Shown piece after piece: positions 37,796-46,558 of a DNA stretch of 64,000 nt. Position numbers and translations under genes: made by a program. This DNA is from an uncultured Massilia sp. (GTDB lineage: Bacteria; Pseudomonadota; Gammaproteobacteria; Burkholderiales; Burkholderiaceae_D): NCBI RefSeq assembly GCF_913773735.1, contig NZ_CAJYEB010000003.1:1-64000 (forward strand). Reading direction: 5' to 3'. Each line of letters begins with the position of its first letter. Position 1 is the stretch's first letter. The notes beneath the pieces were generated by a model. It was not told the origin of the DNA. It made no database searches and saw only the letters and a program-made list of their open reading frames with translations.

Positions 37796-38926
37796 TCAGG
37801 CCGCGCGCAGCGTGTAGCGGACGTCCCTGCGGTCGTCTTGCTGCGCCTGCGTGACCAGGTAGGCGTCCCAGCCGAGGCGCCCGGCATGGGTGGCGAGGTG
37901 GCCGTCCGCCCGCGCGCCCGCGCCGCTGCCGGCGCGGCCCCCGTCCAGCACCGTGGCGCGCACCGCCCTCCCCAGCAGCACCAGTTCCACGTCGTACTCC
38001 AGGGTCATGCCGGTAAACAGCGAGAGCAGGTTGTTCATCGCGCGCGCCGCCAGGCCGCCGGGCAGGAAGGCATCGAAGCGCGCGCCGTCGAGCGGTCCGA
38101 CCACCAGGCGCAGGCGCAGGTCGCGCTGCCACACGCGCACCCCGGCCATGGCGCCCGCGCCCAGCACGGCATTGGCGCCGCCCAGCACGCTCTGCTGCGC
38201 CGGCGGCACCTCGTACCAGTGGCCGATGAACTGCTCGGCCACGACCGGCTGGCCGAAATAGGCCGCCAGCACGCGCGCCAGCTGCGCCGCCGATGCCGGG
38301 CGATGGCGCAGGGCCGCGGCGAGGTGGCCGATCGATTCGTCCAGCAGGGCGCCATCCGCCGTCGCGGCGAAGCGCCGCCGCAGCGACGCGTGCCCGAGGC
38401 CGGCCAGGCTCAGCAGCAGCGGCAGGAAGCCGTCGGCGCCGCCGGGCCGGTATGCCAGCGCCAGCCGGTACTTGCGCCAGGCCGCGTAGAACAGCGCCAG
38501 CGAACGGTGCGAGAACGCATCGAGGAAGGCGCGCGGTCCCGCGTCGGCCTGGTGCTGCTGGTGGCTGGCGATGCGTTCGGTGTAGTGCATCGGCAGCACG
38601 CCGTTGCCGCCCAACAGGCCCATGAACGCGGGCGTGATGCGCACGTATTCCAGCGTCGCGGCCTGCAGCGCCGCACCGAGCGATGACGCGTCGCGCGCGA
38701 GGCCGCGCGGCTCGACGTCGATGGCCGCCACCTCGCTGGCCGGGAACGCCAGCGAAGTCGGGTTCTGGAAGCGCAGCAGGTCGGCCCGCTTGCCCTGCCG
38801 CGGCGGGGCGTGACGCTCGAGCCAGAGTTCCAGCAGGCGCACCGCCTGGAAGTACTCGAAGCGATAAGGTTCCTTGAACAGGAGCTCAATTACAGCAGGC
38901 TCAAATCTCCGCTTCTTGGCAGGCAT
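37796..38926 (-). CDS. tssG: Type VI secretion baseplate subunit TssG
   Basis: Part of the T6SS baseplate, forming the wedge with TssE, TssF and TssK from which the sheath polymerises. The 376-residue protein starts MPAKKRRFEPAVIELLFKEP and shows the family blocks RFEYFQAVRLLELWL and GVLPMHYTE. Its start overlaps the end of tssF by 37 bases, so the two are translationally linked. The frame continues far upstream through tssF, but that part is a shadow. Confidence 0.95.
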   Translation of the reverse strand: MPAKKRRFEPAVIELLFKEPYRFEYFQAVRLLELWLERHAPPRQGKRADLLRFQNPTSLAFPASEVAAIDVEPRGLARDASSLGAALQAATLEYVRITPAFMGLLGGNGVLPMHYTERIASHQQHQADAGPRAFLDAFSHRSLALFYAAWRKYRLALAYRPGGADGFLPLLLSLAGLGHASLRRRFAATADGALLDESIGHLAAALRHRPASAAQLARVLAAYFGQPVVAEQFIGHWYEVPPAQQSVLGGANAVLGAGAMAGVRVWQRDLRLRLVVGPLDGARFDAFLPGGLAARAMNNLLSLFTGMTLEYDVELVLLGRAVRATVLDGGRAGSGAGARADGHLATHAGRLGWDAYLVTQAQQDDRRDVRYTLRAA

Positions 38927-40722
38927 GTCAGCAACTCTTCTCCGGTGTTGTGCGATACGATGACCAGGCGGGTAAAGCTGTTGGCATGCACGTACAGCCC
39001 CAGGAAGCGCTCGAGCACGTGGGCAAACACGTGGATGCCGCTGCCGACGAAGGCTTCCTCGTCGATCGTCAGGCGCACCTCGATGCCGCGCACGAGGCAG
39101 GCGAACGGGTTGCCCGGCAGCCAGGCGCTGCAGGCCTGGTAGGAAACCGCCACGATGCCGGCTATCTGGCGTTGTGACGATGGCGAACGCGGCAGGTCGT
39201 ACAGGGCCAGCATTTCGCGCAGGGCGCTCACGCCGCCCCCGCTGAGCGACAGGTGGTTCAGCGACAGGTGCGACACCAGGCGCCAGTGGGCGCCGCGGCC
39301 GCTCTCGAAACGCAGCGAGGCAGTGGGCTTGCGCAGGAAGCTGATGGCCCGCATGCTGGAGCCGCCTTCGAGGAACAGGTCGCCGCCCTGCTGGCCGTAC
39401 GGGAGCAGCGCGGGCAGGTCGCGGTTGGTGCAGGTCAGTTCGATGTTCAGGGTCTGGGTTTCGACCGCGGCCGGGTCGAAATCGATGTCGACGATGGCGA
39501 TCTGGGTTTCGAAGCCGGGGCTTTTCTCGGCCAGCGTCTCGTCGCGCCGCATCACCCAGTAATGGCCGTGGTGTTCCGGTGTCTGCGCGTGCTCGAGCGA
39601 ATAAAACGGGCGGAACGCGACGACCGTTTCTCCCTGCGGCGTCTGGCGCACCAGGTTGACGGCATCGATCGCGTGCACCTCGTAGGCGAAGGCGCGGCGC
39701 GCGTCGGCCAGCACCGGGTAGCTGGCGCCGGTGTGGGTCAGGCGGATCGGTTCCCCGCGCTGGCGGAAACGGTTGATCACCGGCGTGCAGCCCAGCAGCA
39801 CGTTGTTGGTCGACAGGGTGTCGAGCATGCGCGCCGTGTTCGAATCCGCGCGGATGCCGGCCAGCGCCAGGTGCAGCGTGACGGTGCGCGCGCCGGCCGG
39901 CAGCGCGCCCGCCAGCGCCGCCAGGTCGATGTCGAAGAAGTTGAATTTTTCGGGGAAGCAGAAGTATTCGGTCAGCAGCCGGTAGGCGGGATGCGAGCGG
40001 GCCGGGAAATCGATCAGCGCCTCGTCCTTGCCGAAGCCGGCGGCGCGGATCGGGATGGCGTCCAGCCTGGTCCAGCGTCCGTCGCGGTTCGCTTCGGCAT
40101 AGGCGGCCACGGGGCGCATGAACAGCGCATCGCGCAGCGCAGCGCAGAACGACGGTTCGCCGTCGATGAAGACGCGCAGCAATGGCAGGCCGGCGTTGGC
40201 GGGTGTCGCCTGCTCCGCCGTGGCGGCGATCGTCAGGCTGATGCCGGCGCCGGCGCCTTCCGGCAGGCGTAGCGCGTCCGGCGCGCGCAGGATGGCCGAG
40301 AAGGCGGCGCCGGCCAGTTCCAGCGGGGCCACGGCCACCGGATACACGGTGCGGAAGATGCAGGCCGCGCCGCGTACCGGACGCGTGGTGAGCTGGGTGC
40401 CGCGCGCGATCGTGGCGCTGGTGCCCTGCTGCTTGGTGCCGCTGGTGTCGAAGCGCGCGATCGAGCAGGATGGAAAGGGCCGCAGGTAATGCGGATACAG
40501 CACGTCGAACAGGGCTTCGGTGAATTCCGGATAGTCGTCGTCGAGGCGCTTGGCGATGCGGGCGTTGAGCAGGGCGAACGACTCGATCATGCGCTCGATG
40601 TGCGGGTCTTCGCACACCTCGCCGCTGATGAGCAGACGGCCGGCGATCTTCGGATAGCGTTCGGCGAAATCGCGCAGGTTGCGGCGCAGGTAGCCCAGCT
40701 CGCGCTCGTAATATGGCAGCAT
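38890..40722 (-). CDS. tssF: Type VI secretion baseplate subunit TssF
   Basis: Largest wedge component of the T6SS baseplate. The 610-residue protein opens with MLPYYERELGYLRRNLRDFA, the TssF hallmark, followed by FALLNARIAKRLDDDYPEFT and LYPHYLRPFPSCSI. Length is normal. It follows tssE by 11 bases and overlaps tssG. The longer open frame to 41274 is not used, since the family N-terminus begins at 40722. Confidence 0.97.
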   Translation of the reverse strand: MLPYYERELGYLRRNLRDFAERYPKIAGRLLISGEVCEDPHIERMIESFALLNARIAKRLDDDYPEFTEALFDVLYPHYLRPFPSCSIARFDTSGTKQQGTSATIARGTQLTTRPVRGAACIFRTVYPVAVAPLELAGAAFSAILRAPDALRLPEGAGAGISLTIAATAEQATPANAGLPLLRVFIDGEPSFCAALRDALFMRPVAAYAEANRDGRWTRLDAIPIRAAGFGKDEALIDFPARSHPAYRLLTEYFCFPEKFNFFDIDLAALAGALPAGARTVTLHLALAGIRADSNTARMLDTLSTNNVLLGCTPVINRFRQRGEPIRLTHTGASYPVLADARRAFAYEVHAIDAVNLVRQTPQGETVVAFRPFYSLEHAQTPEHHGHYWVMRRDETLAEKSPGFETQIAIVDIDFDPAAVETQTLNIELTCTNRDLPALLPYGQQGGDLFLEGGSSMRAISFLRKPTASLRFESGRGAHWRLVSHLSLNHLSLSGGGVSALREMLALYDLPRSPSSQRQIAGIVAVSYQACSAWLPGNPFACLVRGIEVRLTIDEEAFVGSGIHVFAHVLERFLGLYVHANSFTRLVIVSHNTGEELLTCLPRSGDLSLL

Positions 40723-40733
40723 GCGTTCCAAGC

Positions 40734-41228
40734 TCAGGCTCCCGGCGGCATGGCGGCCGGGGCGGCGCGGCCCGGCTTGCTGATGCTGTACTGCAGCGTC
40801 GACGGTTGCAGCACCGCGTCGAAGTTCACCGGCTCCTGCGAGGCATGCGCGACCAGCAGCGCGGTGATCGAAAAGCGCAGGCGGTTCACGCTGTCCTCGC
40901 GCATTTCCAGCAGGGCTTTGACGTTCTGCAGGCGCGGTTCGTGCTGGGCGATGACCTTTTCGAGGCAGCCGCAGATGTAGGCACGGTCGGCCGGGCTCGA
41001 CAGCGAGCGGTCGGCGAAATCGTTCAAGCCATACGTCACGATCGAGCGACTGCATTCCGGATACGCTTCCAGCACGCCTTCGGGGATCGTGGAGCGCGTG
41101 TTGAGCAGCGCTTCCAGGTCGCGCGCGACCGCGTCCTTCAGATCCTCGGCCGACATGCGCATGGCGCCCGGACCACGCATCGGCGTGCCCGTCAGGCGGT
41201 CGAACAATCCAGGCGTGAATCCCTTCAT
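40734..41228 (-). CDS. tssE: Type VI secretion baseplate subunit TssE (gp25-like)
   Basis: Baseplate protein related to phage T4 gp25, linking wedge and sheath. The 164-residue protein starts MKGFTPGLFDRLTG and has the gp25 core (VARDLEALLNTRS, VTYGLNDFADRSLSS, and RLRFSITALLV). A GAAGGAGCAGG ribosome site precedes the ATG at 41228; the open frame upstream to 41351 is not supported. It leads the tssE-tssF-tssG operon, divergent from tssK with 212 bases between. Confidence 0.93.
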   Translation of the reverse strand: MKGFTPGLFDRLTGTPMRGPGAMRMSAEDLKDAVARDLEALLNTRSTIPEGVLEAYPECSRSIVTYGLNDFADRSLSSPADRAYICGCLEKVIAQHEPRLQNVKALLEMREDSVNRLRFSITALLVAHASQEPVNFDAVLQPSTLQYSISKPGRAAPAAMPPGA

Positions 41229-41440
41229 TTCCTGCTCCTTCGCACGACGCCGCAGTGGCGTGCCGCCAATGCAAAACGGCATCTTTGCACAGCCTTGCGC
41301 AGAAAAATAGTTCAGTTGGCGACAGCCGACGCAGGCTTTGAGCGGCAGCAAAAATGCATCTGGTTCAAATCCACGATGACACGCGACGAGCTATGTTGGT
41401 GTGCTCGGCGAATCGTGCGAACCGACAGGAGGCAAGCGAC

Positions 41441-42784
41441 ATGGGCAGCAAAGTACTTTGGGGCGAAGGGCTGTTGCTGCGTCCCCAGCATTTCCAGCGC
41501 CAGGACGAATACCACGAACGCCGCCTGCACCGCAGCATCCATGCGCTGCATCCGTATGCCTGGGGCGTCGAACGGCTGCAGGTCGATCGCGATGCGCTGG
41601 CCAGCAATGTCTTGCGCATCCTCGACCTGGCGCTGCGCTTCCAGGATGGCGAGCTGGTCGACGCACCCGCCGTCGACGAGTTGCCCGCGAGCGTGGACCT
41701 GAGTCCGGCGGGCGCGCAATCCATGCAAGCGCTGACGTATTACGCCGCCCTGCCCGGCCTGAAGCCATTCAGCGGCAATTTCTCGCAGCCAGGACAGACA
41801 GGCACCACGGCCCGCTTCGTGCAGGCCAACCAGGAAACGCCGGATCTCTACACCCAGGCGGCGCCGGCGCAGTTGTCCTATCTCCGGAAAATCGTGCGCC
41901 TCGTGCCGGAATTCGAACCACGCGATGCCTACATTCACTTTCCGCTGCTGCGTCTGCGCCGCGCCGCATCCTCGGGGTTCGAGCTGGACGATGCCTTCGT
42001 CGCGCCCAGCCTGTCGGTGGGCGCCGCCCCGGCCGTCCTGCTGCAACTGCGCCGCCTGCTCGATGCGCTGCAGGCCAAGGTCGGGGCACTGTGCGGCCAC
42101 CAGCGCGAGCCGAGCCGCAACGTGATCGAATCGCGCTCCGGCGACATGTCCTCGTTCTGGCTGCTGCACACGGCCAGTTCCGCCTGCGCCACGCTGACGC
42201 ACTACCTGCACCATCCGGACCTGCATCCGGAACGCCTGTTCGAGCAACTGCTCGGCGTCGCCGGCGGCCTGATGACGTTTTCCAGGAGCTGGACGCTGGC
42301 GGACCTGCCGGCCTACCAGCACGCCGATCCGGGCCCGTCCTTCGCCAGGCTGGTCCAGATCGTCCGCGAGCTGCTGGACACCGTCATCTCCTCGAAATAC
42401 TTCGCCATCGTTTTGAACGAAGTGCGGCCGTCCTATCACCACGGCATGCTCGACTCGGGCAAGATCGACGACCGCACCGCCTTCTACATCGCCGTCTCGG
42501 CCGACATCCCGGCGCTCGAACTCGTCGACACGGTGCCGCTGCGCTTCAAGGTGGGCGCACCCGACGACGTCGAGAAATGCGTGCTCTCCGCCCTGCCCGG
42601 CGTGCGCCTGCAATATGCGCCGCAACTGCCGGCCGCGGTGCCGGTGCGTCCCGACACCTGCTACTTCCTGCTCGACGCCAAGGGACAGATGTACGAGCGC
42701 ATGCTGCAGGCGCAATCGGTATCGATCTATGTTCCGTCCGGGATGAAGGAACGCAAGCTGGAACTGCTGGCGGTGGCGGCCTGA
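41441..42784 (+). CDS. tssK: Type VI secretion baseplate subunit TssK
   Basis: TssK trimers connect the baseplate wedge to the membrane complex. The 447-residue protein begins MGSKVLWGEGLLLRPQHFQ, the family signature, and continues with RLHRSIHALHPYAWGVERL. The C-terminal part includes SKYFAIVLNEVRP. An AGGAGG ribosome site lies nine bases ahead of the ATG at 41441; upstream in-frame starts lack this. It is divergent from tssEFG and followed after 27 bases by a membrane protein gene. Confidence 0.97.
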   Translation: MGSKVLWGEGLLLRPQHFQRQDEYHERRLHRSIHALHPYAWGVERLQVDRDALASNVLRILDLALRFQDGELVDAPAVDELPASVDLSPAGAQSMQALTYYAALPGLKPFSGNFSQPGQTGTTARFVQANQETPDLYTQAAPAQLSYLRKIVRLVPEFEPRDAYIHFPLLRLRRAASSGFELDDAFVAPSLSVGAAPAVLLQLRRLLDALQAKVGALCGHQREPSRNVIESRSGDMSSFWLLHTASSACATLTHYLHHPDLHPERLFEQLLGVAGGLMTFSRSWTLADLPAYQHADPGPSFARLVQIVRELLDTVISSKYFAIVLNEVRPSYHHGMLDSGKIDDRTAFYIAVSADIPALELVDTVPLRFKVGAPDDVEKCVLSALPGVRLQYAPQLPAAVPVRPDTCYFLLDAKGQMYERMLQAQSVSIYVPSGMKERKLELLAVAA

Positions 42785-42811
42785 GCGGCGGCGGACCGCA
42801 GGAGACACATC

Positions 42812-44524
42812 ATGCCAGGACCATCGATCCGGCGCGGCGACGGGATTGCCCGCGGCGCGACGTCCGTTACGGGAGCGCAGGCATCGCGCGACACTTTCCA
42901 GGCGAGGCGCGCCATGCCGACGACGTCCGGCACCACGCCCGCCGCCATGCGCCCGCTGCCCCGCTGGTGCCAGGATGCCATGCTGGCCGGCGTCGTCGTC
43001 TTCCTGTGCTGGGGCGCCGCGATCGCGTACTGGCGCACCACCCGCAGCGCGCCCGGCACCGGCGAGCTCGCCATTTACCTGCTCGGCGTCCCGTCGCTGC
43101 TGGCGCTGGCCTTGCTGGTCGCGGGGCGGATCGTCGGCGACAAGCCGCGCGGCCGGCGTAGCGCGGCGTCCCCGCCCGTGGCGCCGGCCGCACCGGCCGC
43201 GCCGGCCGACAAGGCGATGGACGAGGCGATGAACGAGGCGATGAACGAGGCGGCAGCGGCACGGCAGCCGGCGGCAACGCTGGCGATCCTGGCGACGGCG
43301 CTGCGCACCGCGCATGGCGCCTCGGCGCAGGCACTGGCGTCCAGCATCGCCGCCGGCGGTGCGCGCGCCGACCTCGATCCGGAACTCGTCGACGACGACG
43401 GTTTTCCCGTCATGAGCGTGCGCAGCCCCGCCGCGCGCGACGAGGCCTTGCAGGACGAGATCGGCGCATGGCTGGCGCGCAACGGCATGGCGGACCCGCG
43501 CTTCGGCGTGGAGCAGTGGCGCGCGCTGGTGCTGGGTACGGCGGTGCTCGAGGAGCTGGTCGGGCGCGCCGCGCAACTGCTGCTCGCCAACGCCGACGCC
43601 GACGCCGACCCCGAAGCGGCTGCCGCGCCGCAGCCACGCCTGGCGCCCCTGCTGCGCGTGGCGCCGCTGCTCCCGGCCGACTGGACCGCCGAACACCGTG
43701 ACGCCGCCAGGAGCTGGTTCGAGCACGCGGCCGGACGCTGTGGCTGGCCGGCCGCGCACGTGGCCCTGCTCGCGGAGACCGTGCCGGCACCGGCGGCCAC
43801 GGCGCCGGCCGCGCTGTTCGATCGCCTGGCGCGCGCCGCCGGGGGTGCCGATGCCGCTGCCGGGGCCGTTTCCGTGACCGATGCCGTGGACGATACTGGC
43901 GCCGGCGCTGGGGCCGATGCGACGCTGGCCGTTCTGGTGCTGGCCTGCGCGTCGCGCATCGGCGCCGCGACCGTCGAGCGCTGGTGCGCCAACGGCACGC
44001 TGTGCACCGCCGCGCACCCGCAGGGCGCGATTCCCGGCGAGGGCGCGGCGGGCCTGCTGTTGACGGACGTCGCGCAGGCGCGCGCATGCGGCGCGGCGTT
44101 CGCGCTATTGGCACCGGTGCCGGAGACGCGTCGGGCTGCGTGCGCCGACGACGCCCGGCGCACGCAGGCGGACGCCCTCGCCGCGGCGGCGCGGCTTGCG
44201 CTGGCGGCGCTTCCGCCCACCCGCGCATCCGCGGCGCCAAACGTCAGGTGCGTCGTCGCCGACACCGGCCACCGGTCGCGCCGCGTGCGCGAGCTGATGG
44301 GATGCGTGGCCGAGACGCTGCCCCGGCTCGACGAGGTGGACGACGTCGTGCGCGTCGGCGAGGCGTGCGGCGACTGCGACGCCGTGCCGTTCGTGGCGGC
44401 GCTGGCGCTCGCCTCGCATTGTGCGCTCGACGGCGCGGCGGCGGTGCTGTGCCTCGCCAACGAGGACCCGCACCGGTGCCGGTCGGCGCTGGTGCTGCCG
44501 TCCGGCCGCGCCCGCCCGGGGTAG
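42812..44524 (+). CDS. T6SS-linked membrane protein with a degenerate beta-ketoacyl-synthase-like domain
   Basis: The 570-residue protein has a variable N-terminus, two membrane helices (about residues 57-75 and 86-106), an alanine-rich linker, a middle domain and a C-terminal region (about 360-565) resembling thiolase/ketoacyl synthase folds: LVLACASRIGAATVERWC, the IPGEGAAGLLL motif and a final SALVLP strand. The catalytic Cys-His-His set is not apparent. AGGAG precedes the ATG at 42812 and the gene follows tssK closely, so a T6SS link is inferred from position. Its role is unknown. Confidence 0.65.
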   Translation: MPGPSIRRGDGIARGATSVTGAQASRDTFQARRAMPTTSGTTPAAMRPLPRWCQDAMLAGVVVFLCWGAAIAYWRTTRSAPGTGELAIYLLGVPSLLALALLVAGRIVGDKPRGRRSAASPPVAPAAPAAPADKAMDEAMNEAMNEAAAARQPAATLAILATALRTAHGASAQALASSIAAGGARADLDPELVDDDGFPVMSVRSPAARDEALQDEIGAWLARNGMADPRFGVEQWRALVLGTAVLEELVGRAAQLLLANADADADPEAAAAPQPRLAPLLRVAPLLPADWTAEHRDAARSWFEHAAGRCGWPAAHVALLAETVPAPAATAPAALFDRLARAAGGADAAAGAVSVTDAVDDTGAGAGADATLAVLVLACASRIGAATVERWCANGTLCTAAHPQGAIPGEGAAGLLLTDVAQARACGAAFALLAPVPETRRAACADDARRTQADALAAAARLALAALPPTRASAAPNVRCVVADTGHRSRRVRELMGCVAETLPRLDEVDDVVRVGEACGDCDAVPFVAALALASHCALDGAAAVLCLANEDPHRCRSALVLPSGRARPG

Positions 44525-44609
44525 TTTACCGGTTACGCTCCGCCCGGCAACGTCCGTCGGCTACGATTCGATGTAAACCGTATAAATCGTTATATCAGGT
44601 TAGATCAGC

Positions 44610-46457
44610 TCAGCTCAACTTCGGCGCGATCGCCAGCTCCGGCTGCGGCTGCGGCGCATGGTCCGACAGGTCGGCCGGCGCCAGCTGTTCCGGCAGCGTC
44701 ACGATGCGCTGCCACAGCGCGAAGCCCACGCTGCGGTTGGCCTTGCTCAGGCGATAGGCTGGCAGCGCGTCGGCGCCCTGGGCCTGCCAAAGCGCCTCGT
44801 AGGACGGCACCAGGCTGGCGTCGTGCCAGGCCTCGCCGAGCGGGGCCAGCATGTCCTGCAGCACGGCGGCCGTGCTGCGCATGCGCACCCAGCGATGGTT
44901 CAGCCAGCCGTTGCGCTGCGGTTCCGGATCCAGGAAGCGGTCGAGGATGCGGCGCGCGGCCACGCTGCCGCTGCGGCTCATGGTGGCGATGGCGCGGCGC
45001 GTCATGTCCAGGTTCAGGCCGCCTTCCTGCTTCGTGTGGCGGATCAGCACGATGCGGTCGCGGTAGCCGGGGGTGCGCTTGAGGGCCTCGTCGCGCCAGG
45101 TACGGATGGTGCGCAGCATGGCGCCGGCGAAGCGCGCCAGCGCCGGGCGGCCGTCGGCGGCGTCGATCGCGAGCCAGGCCGGGACGGCGCCGTCGGCATT
45201 GTTGGTCGGCAGGACGACGCGATGGGCGAACGGGGCGCCGGCGTCGAGGTCGGCCTGCAGCGTCACGCCGAAGGTCGGACGGGTGGGCAGGATGGCATCG
45301 AAGAAGTGGATCGGAAAATTGCTGGTCAGGCCGCCGTCCGAGAACCAGGTGCGCAACAGTTCCAGGCCGTGGCCGCCCGCCGGCGGCACGCGCAGGCGGT
45401 ACAGGGGCACGGCCTGCAGCAGCACGGGAAAGCTCAGGCTCATGCGCGCGGCCACCACCACCGGCAGCGCGTCCGCCGGCGGCATGAAGTACCAGTCTTC
45501 GCCATCCGCGTTCAGGCGCGCCAGCAGCGCGCTGGTCTCCTTGCCGTGCTTGCTGCGGCGCGCGCCGGCCAGCAGCGCGGCCATGACGGGCGGCGGGAAC
45601 AGCGCCTCCAGCTCCGAGGCGCGGAACACCAGGTCGGCGCTGGAATGCGGCAGGCGGTGGGCGCGCAGTTCGGACAGGCCGGTGGTCATCAGGGCCAGCT
45701 CGATCGGCGGTTGCGCCGTGCGCAGCTGGCCGAAGGTCAGCGGCGCGGCGTCGTCCAGGCCGGCGATTTCCTGCACCAGCGCATGCAGCCATTCGGTCAG
45801 CGCCGGCGGGCTGCCGGGATCCGTGCGCAGGCCCGGGCAGATGCCGCAGCGGTTGGCGCGCAGCCCGCGCCAGGCGGAGAATGCGGCGTGCAGCGCGGCG
45901 CCGGCCAGGGCGGCTGCCAGCAGGCACAGGCCGAACCACAATCCGGCCGCGATGGCGCCACCGGCCGTGCGCGGCCAGTGCCCGCCCAGCAGGCCGGCGC
46001 TGACCACGAAGCCGAGCATCCACGCCAGCGCGCCGCTGCCGGTACCGATGGGAAAGCGCAGCAGCAGCGCGGTGGCGGCGCGCAGCACGGCGCGCGGCCG
46101 GCTCGGCGCGTTCAGCGAGGCCGCCAGCACGCCGAAATGGGGCGCCAGGTCGGCGCAGGGCTGGAACAGGGAGAACAGGCGGGTGTGGCCGCCAACGCGC
46201 GCCTGCAGGCGGCGCGGCAATCTGGCGAGGATGGTGAAACCCGCGTCATCGTCTGCGCCGCCTTGCGCGCGCGCGCGGTTGCGCCGGTACTGGGCCGCCG
46301 CCGCCGCGACCGCGGCCACGGCGCCGACGCTGGCGCCGCCGATCGAGCGCAGCGTGAAGCGGCGCGCCAGCCGTGCCACGAAGGCCGGATAGACGATGCC
46401 GGACGTGACGCCGCCCTCCATCACGATGTCGCATTCCGTGGGCAAGAAATCGTTCAT
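44610..46457 (-). CDS. Patatin-like phospholipase family membrane protein
   Basis: The 615-residue protein carries patatin lipase motifs: a glycine-rich oxyanion loop EGGVTSGIVYP (residues 14-24), the nucleophile elbow GASVG with Ser43 and the catalytic SDGG near residue 370. Two long hydrophobic stretches around residues 140-200 suggest membrane anchoring, unusual for secreted patatins. The oxyanion loop has GGVTSG in place of GGGxRG. It adjoins a T6SS baseplate locus, but no effector-delivery or immunity gene is visible, so an effector role is only a possibility. Confidence 0.82.
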   Translation of the reverse strand: MNDFLPTECDIVMEGGVTSGIVYPAFVARLARRFTLRSIGGASVGAVAAVAAAAAQYRRNRARAQGGADDDAGFTILARLPRRLQARVGGHTRLFSLFQPCADLAPHFGVLAASLNAPSRPRAVLRAATALLLRFPIGTGSGALAWMLGFVVSAGLLGGHWPRTAGGAIAAGLWFGLCLLAAALAGAALHAAFSAWRGLRANRCGICPGLRTDPGSPPALTEWLHALVQEIAGLDDAAPLTFGQLRTAQPPIELALMTTGLSELRAHRLPHSSADLVFRASELEALFPPPVMAALLAGARRSKHGKETSALLARLNADGEDWYFMPPADALPVVVAARMSLSFPVLLQAVPLYRLRVPPAGGHGLELLRTWFSDGGLTSNFPIHFFDAILPTRPTFGVTLQADLDAGAPFAHRVVLPTNNADGAVPAWLAIDAADGRPALARFAGAMLRTIRTWRDEALKRTPGYRDRIVLIRHTKQEGGLNLDMTRRAIATMSRSGSVAARRILDRFLDPEPQRNGWLNHRWVRMRSTAAVLQDMLAPLGEAWHDASLVPSYEALWQAQGADALPAYRLSKANRSVGFALWQRIVTLPEQLAPADLSDHAPQPQPELAIAPKLS

Positions 46458-46558
46458 CGCCGTCGCCGAACAGGATCCTGGGACGATTATGCCGCGCCTG
46501 CGGCGCGCACGGCTCTCGAAATGTCACGCATGCGCATCCGGGGCGGCCGCCCTGTCGT

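Noticed and set aside
37796-40615. 939-codon frame spanning tssG and tssF
   Set aside because: It is the tssG frame read backward through tssF; the true start is the ATG at 38926.
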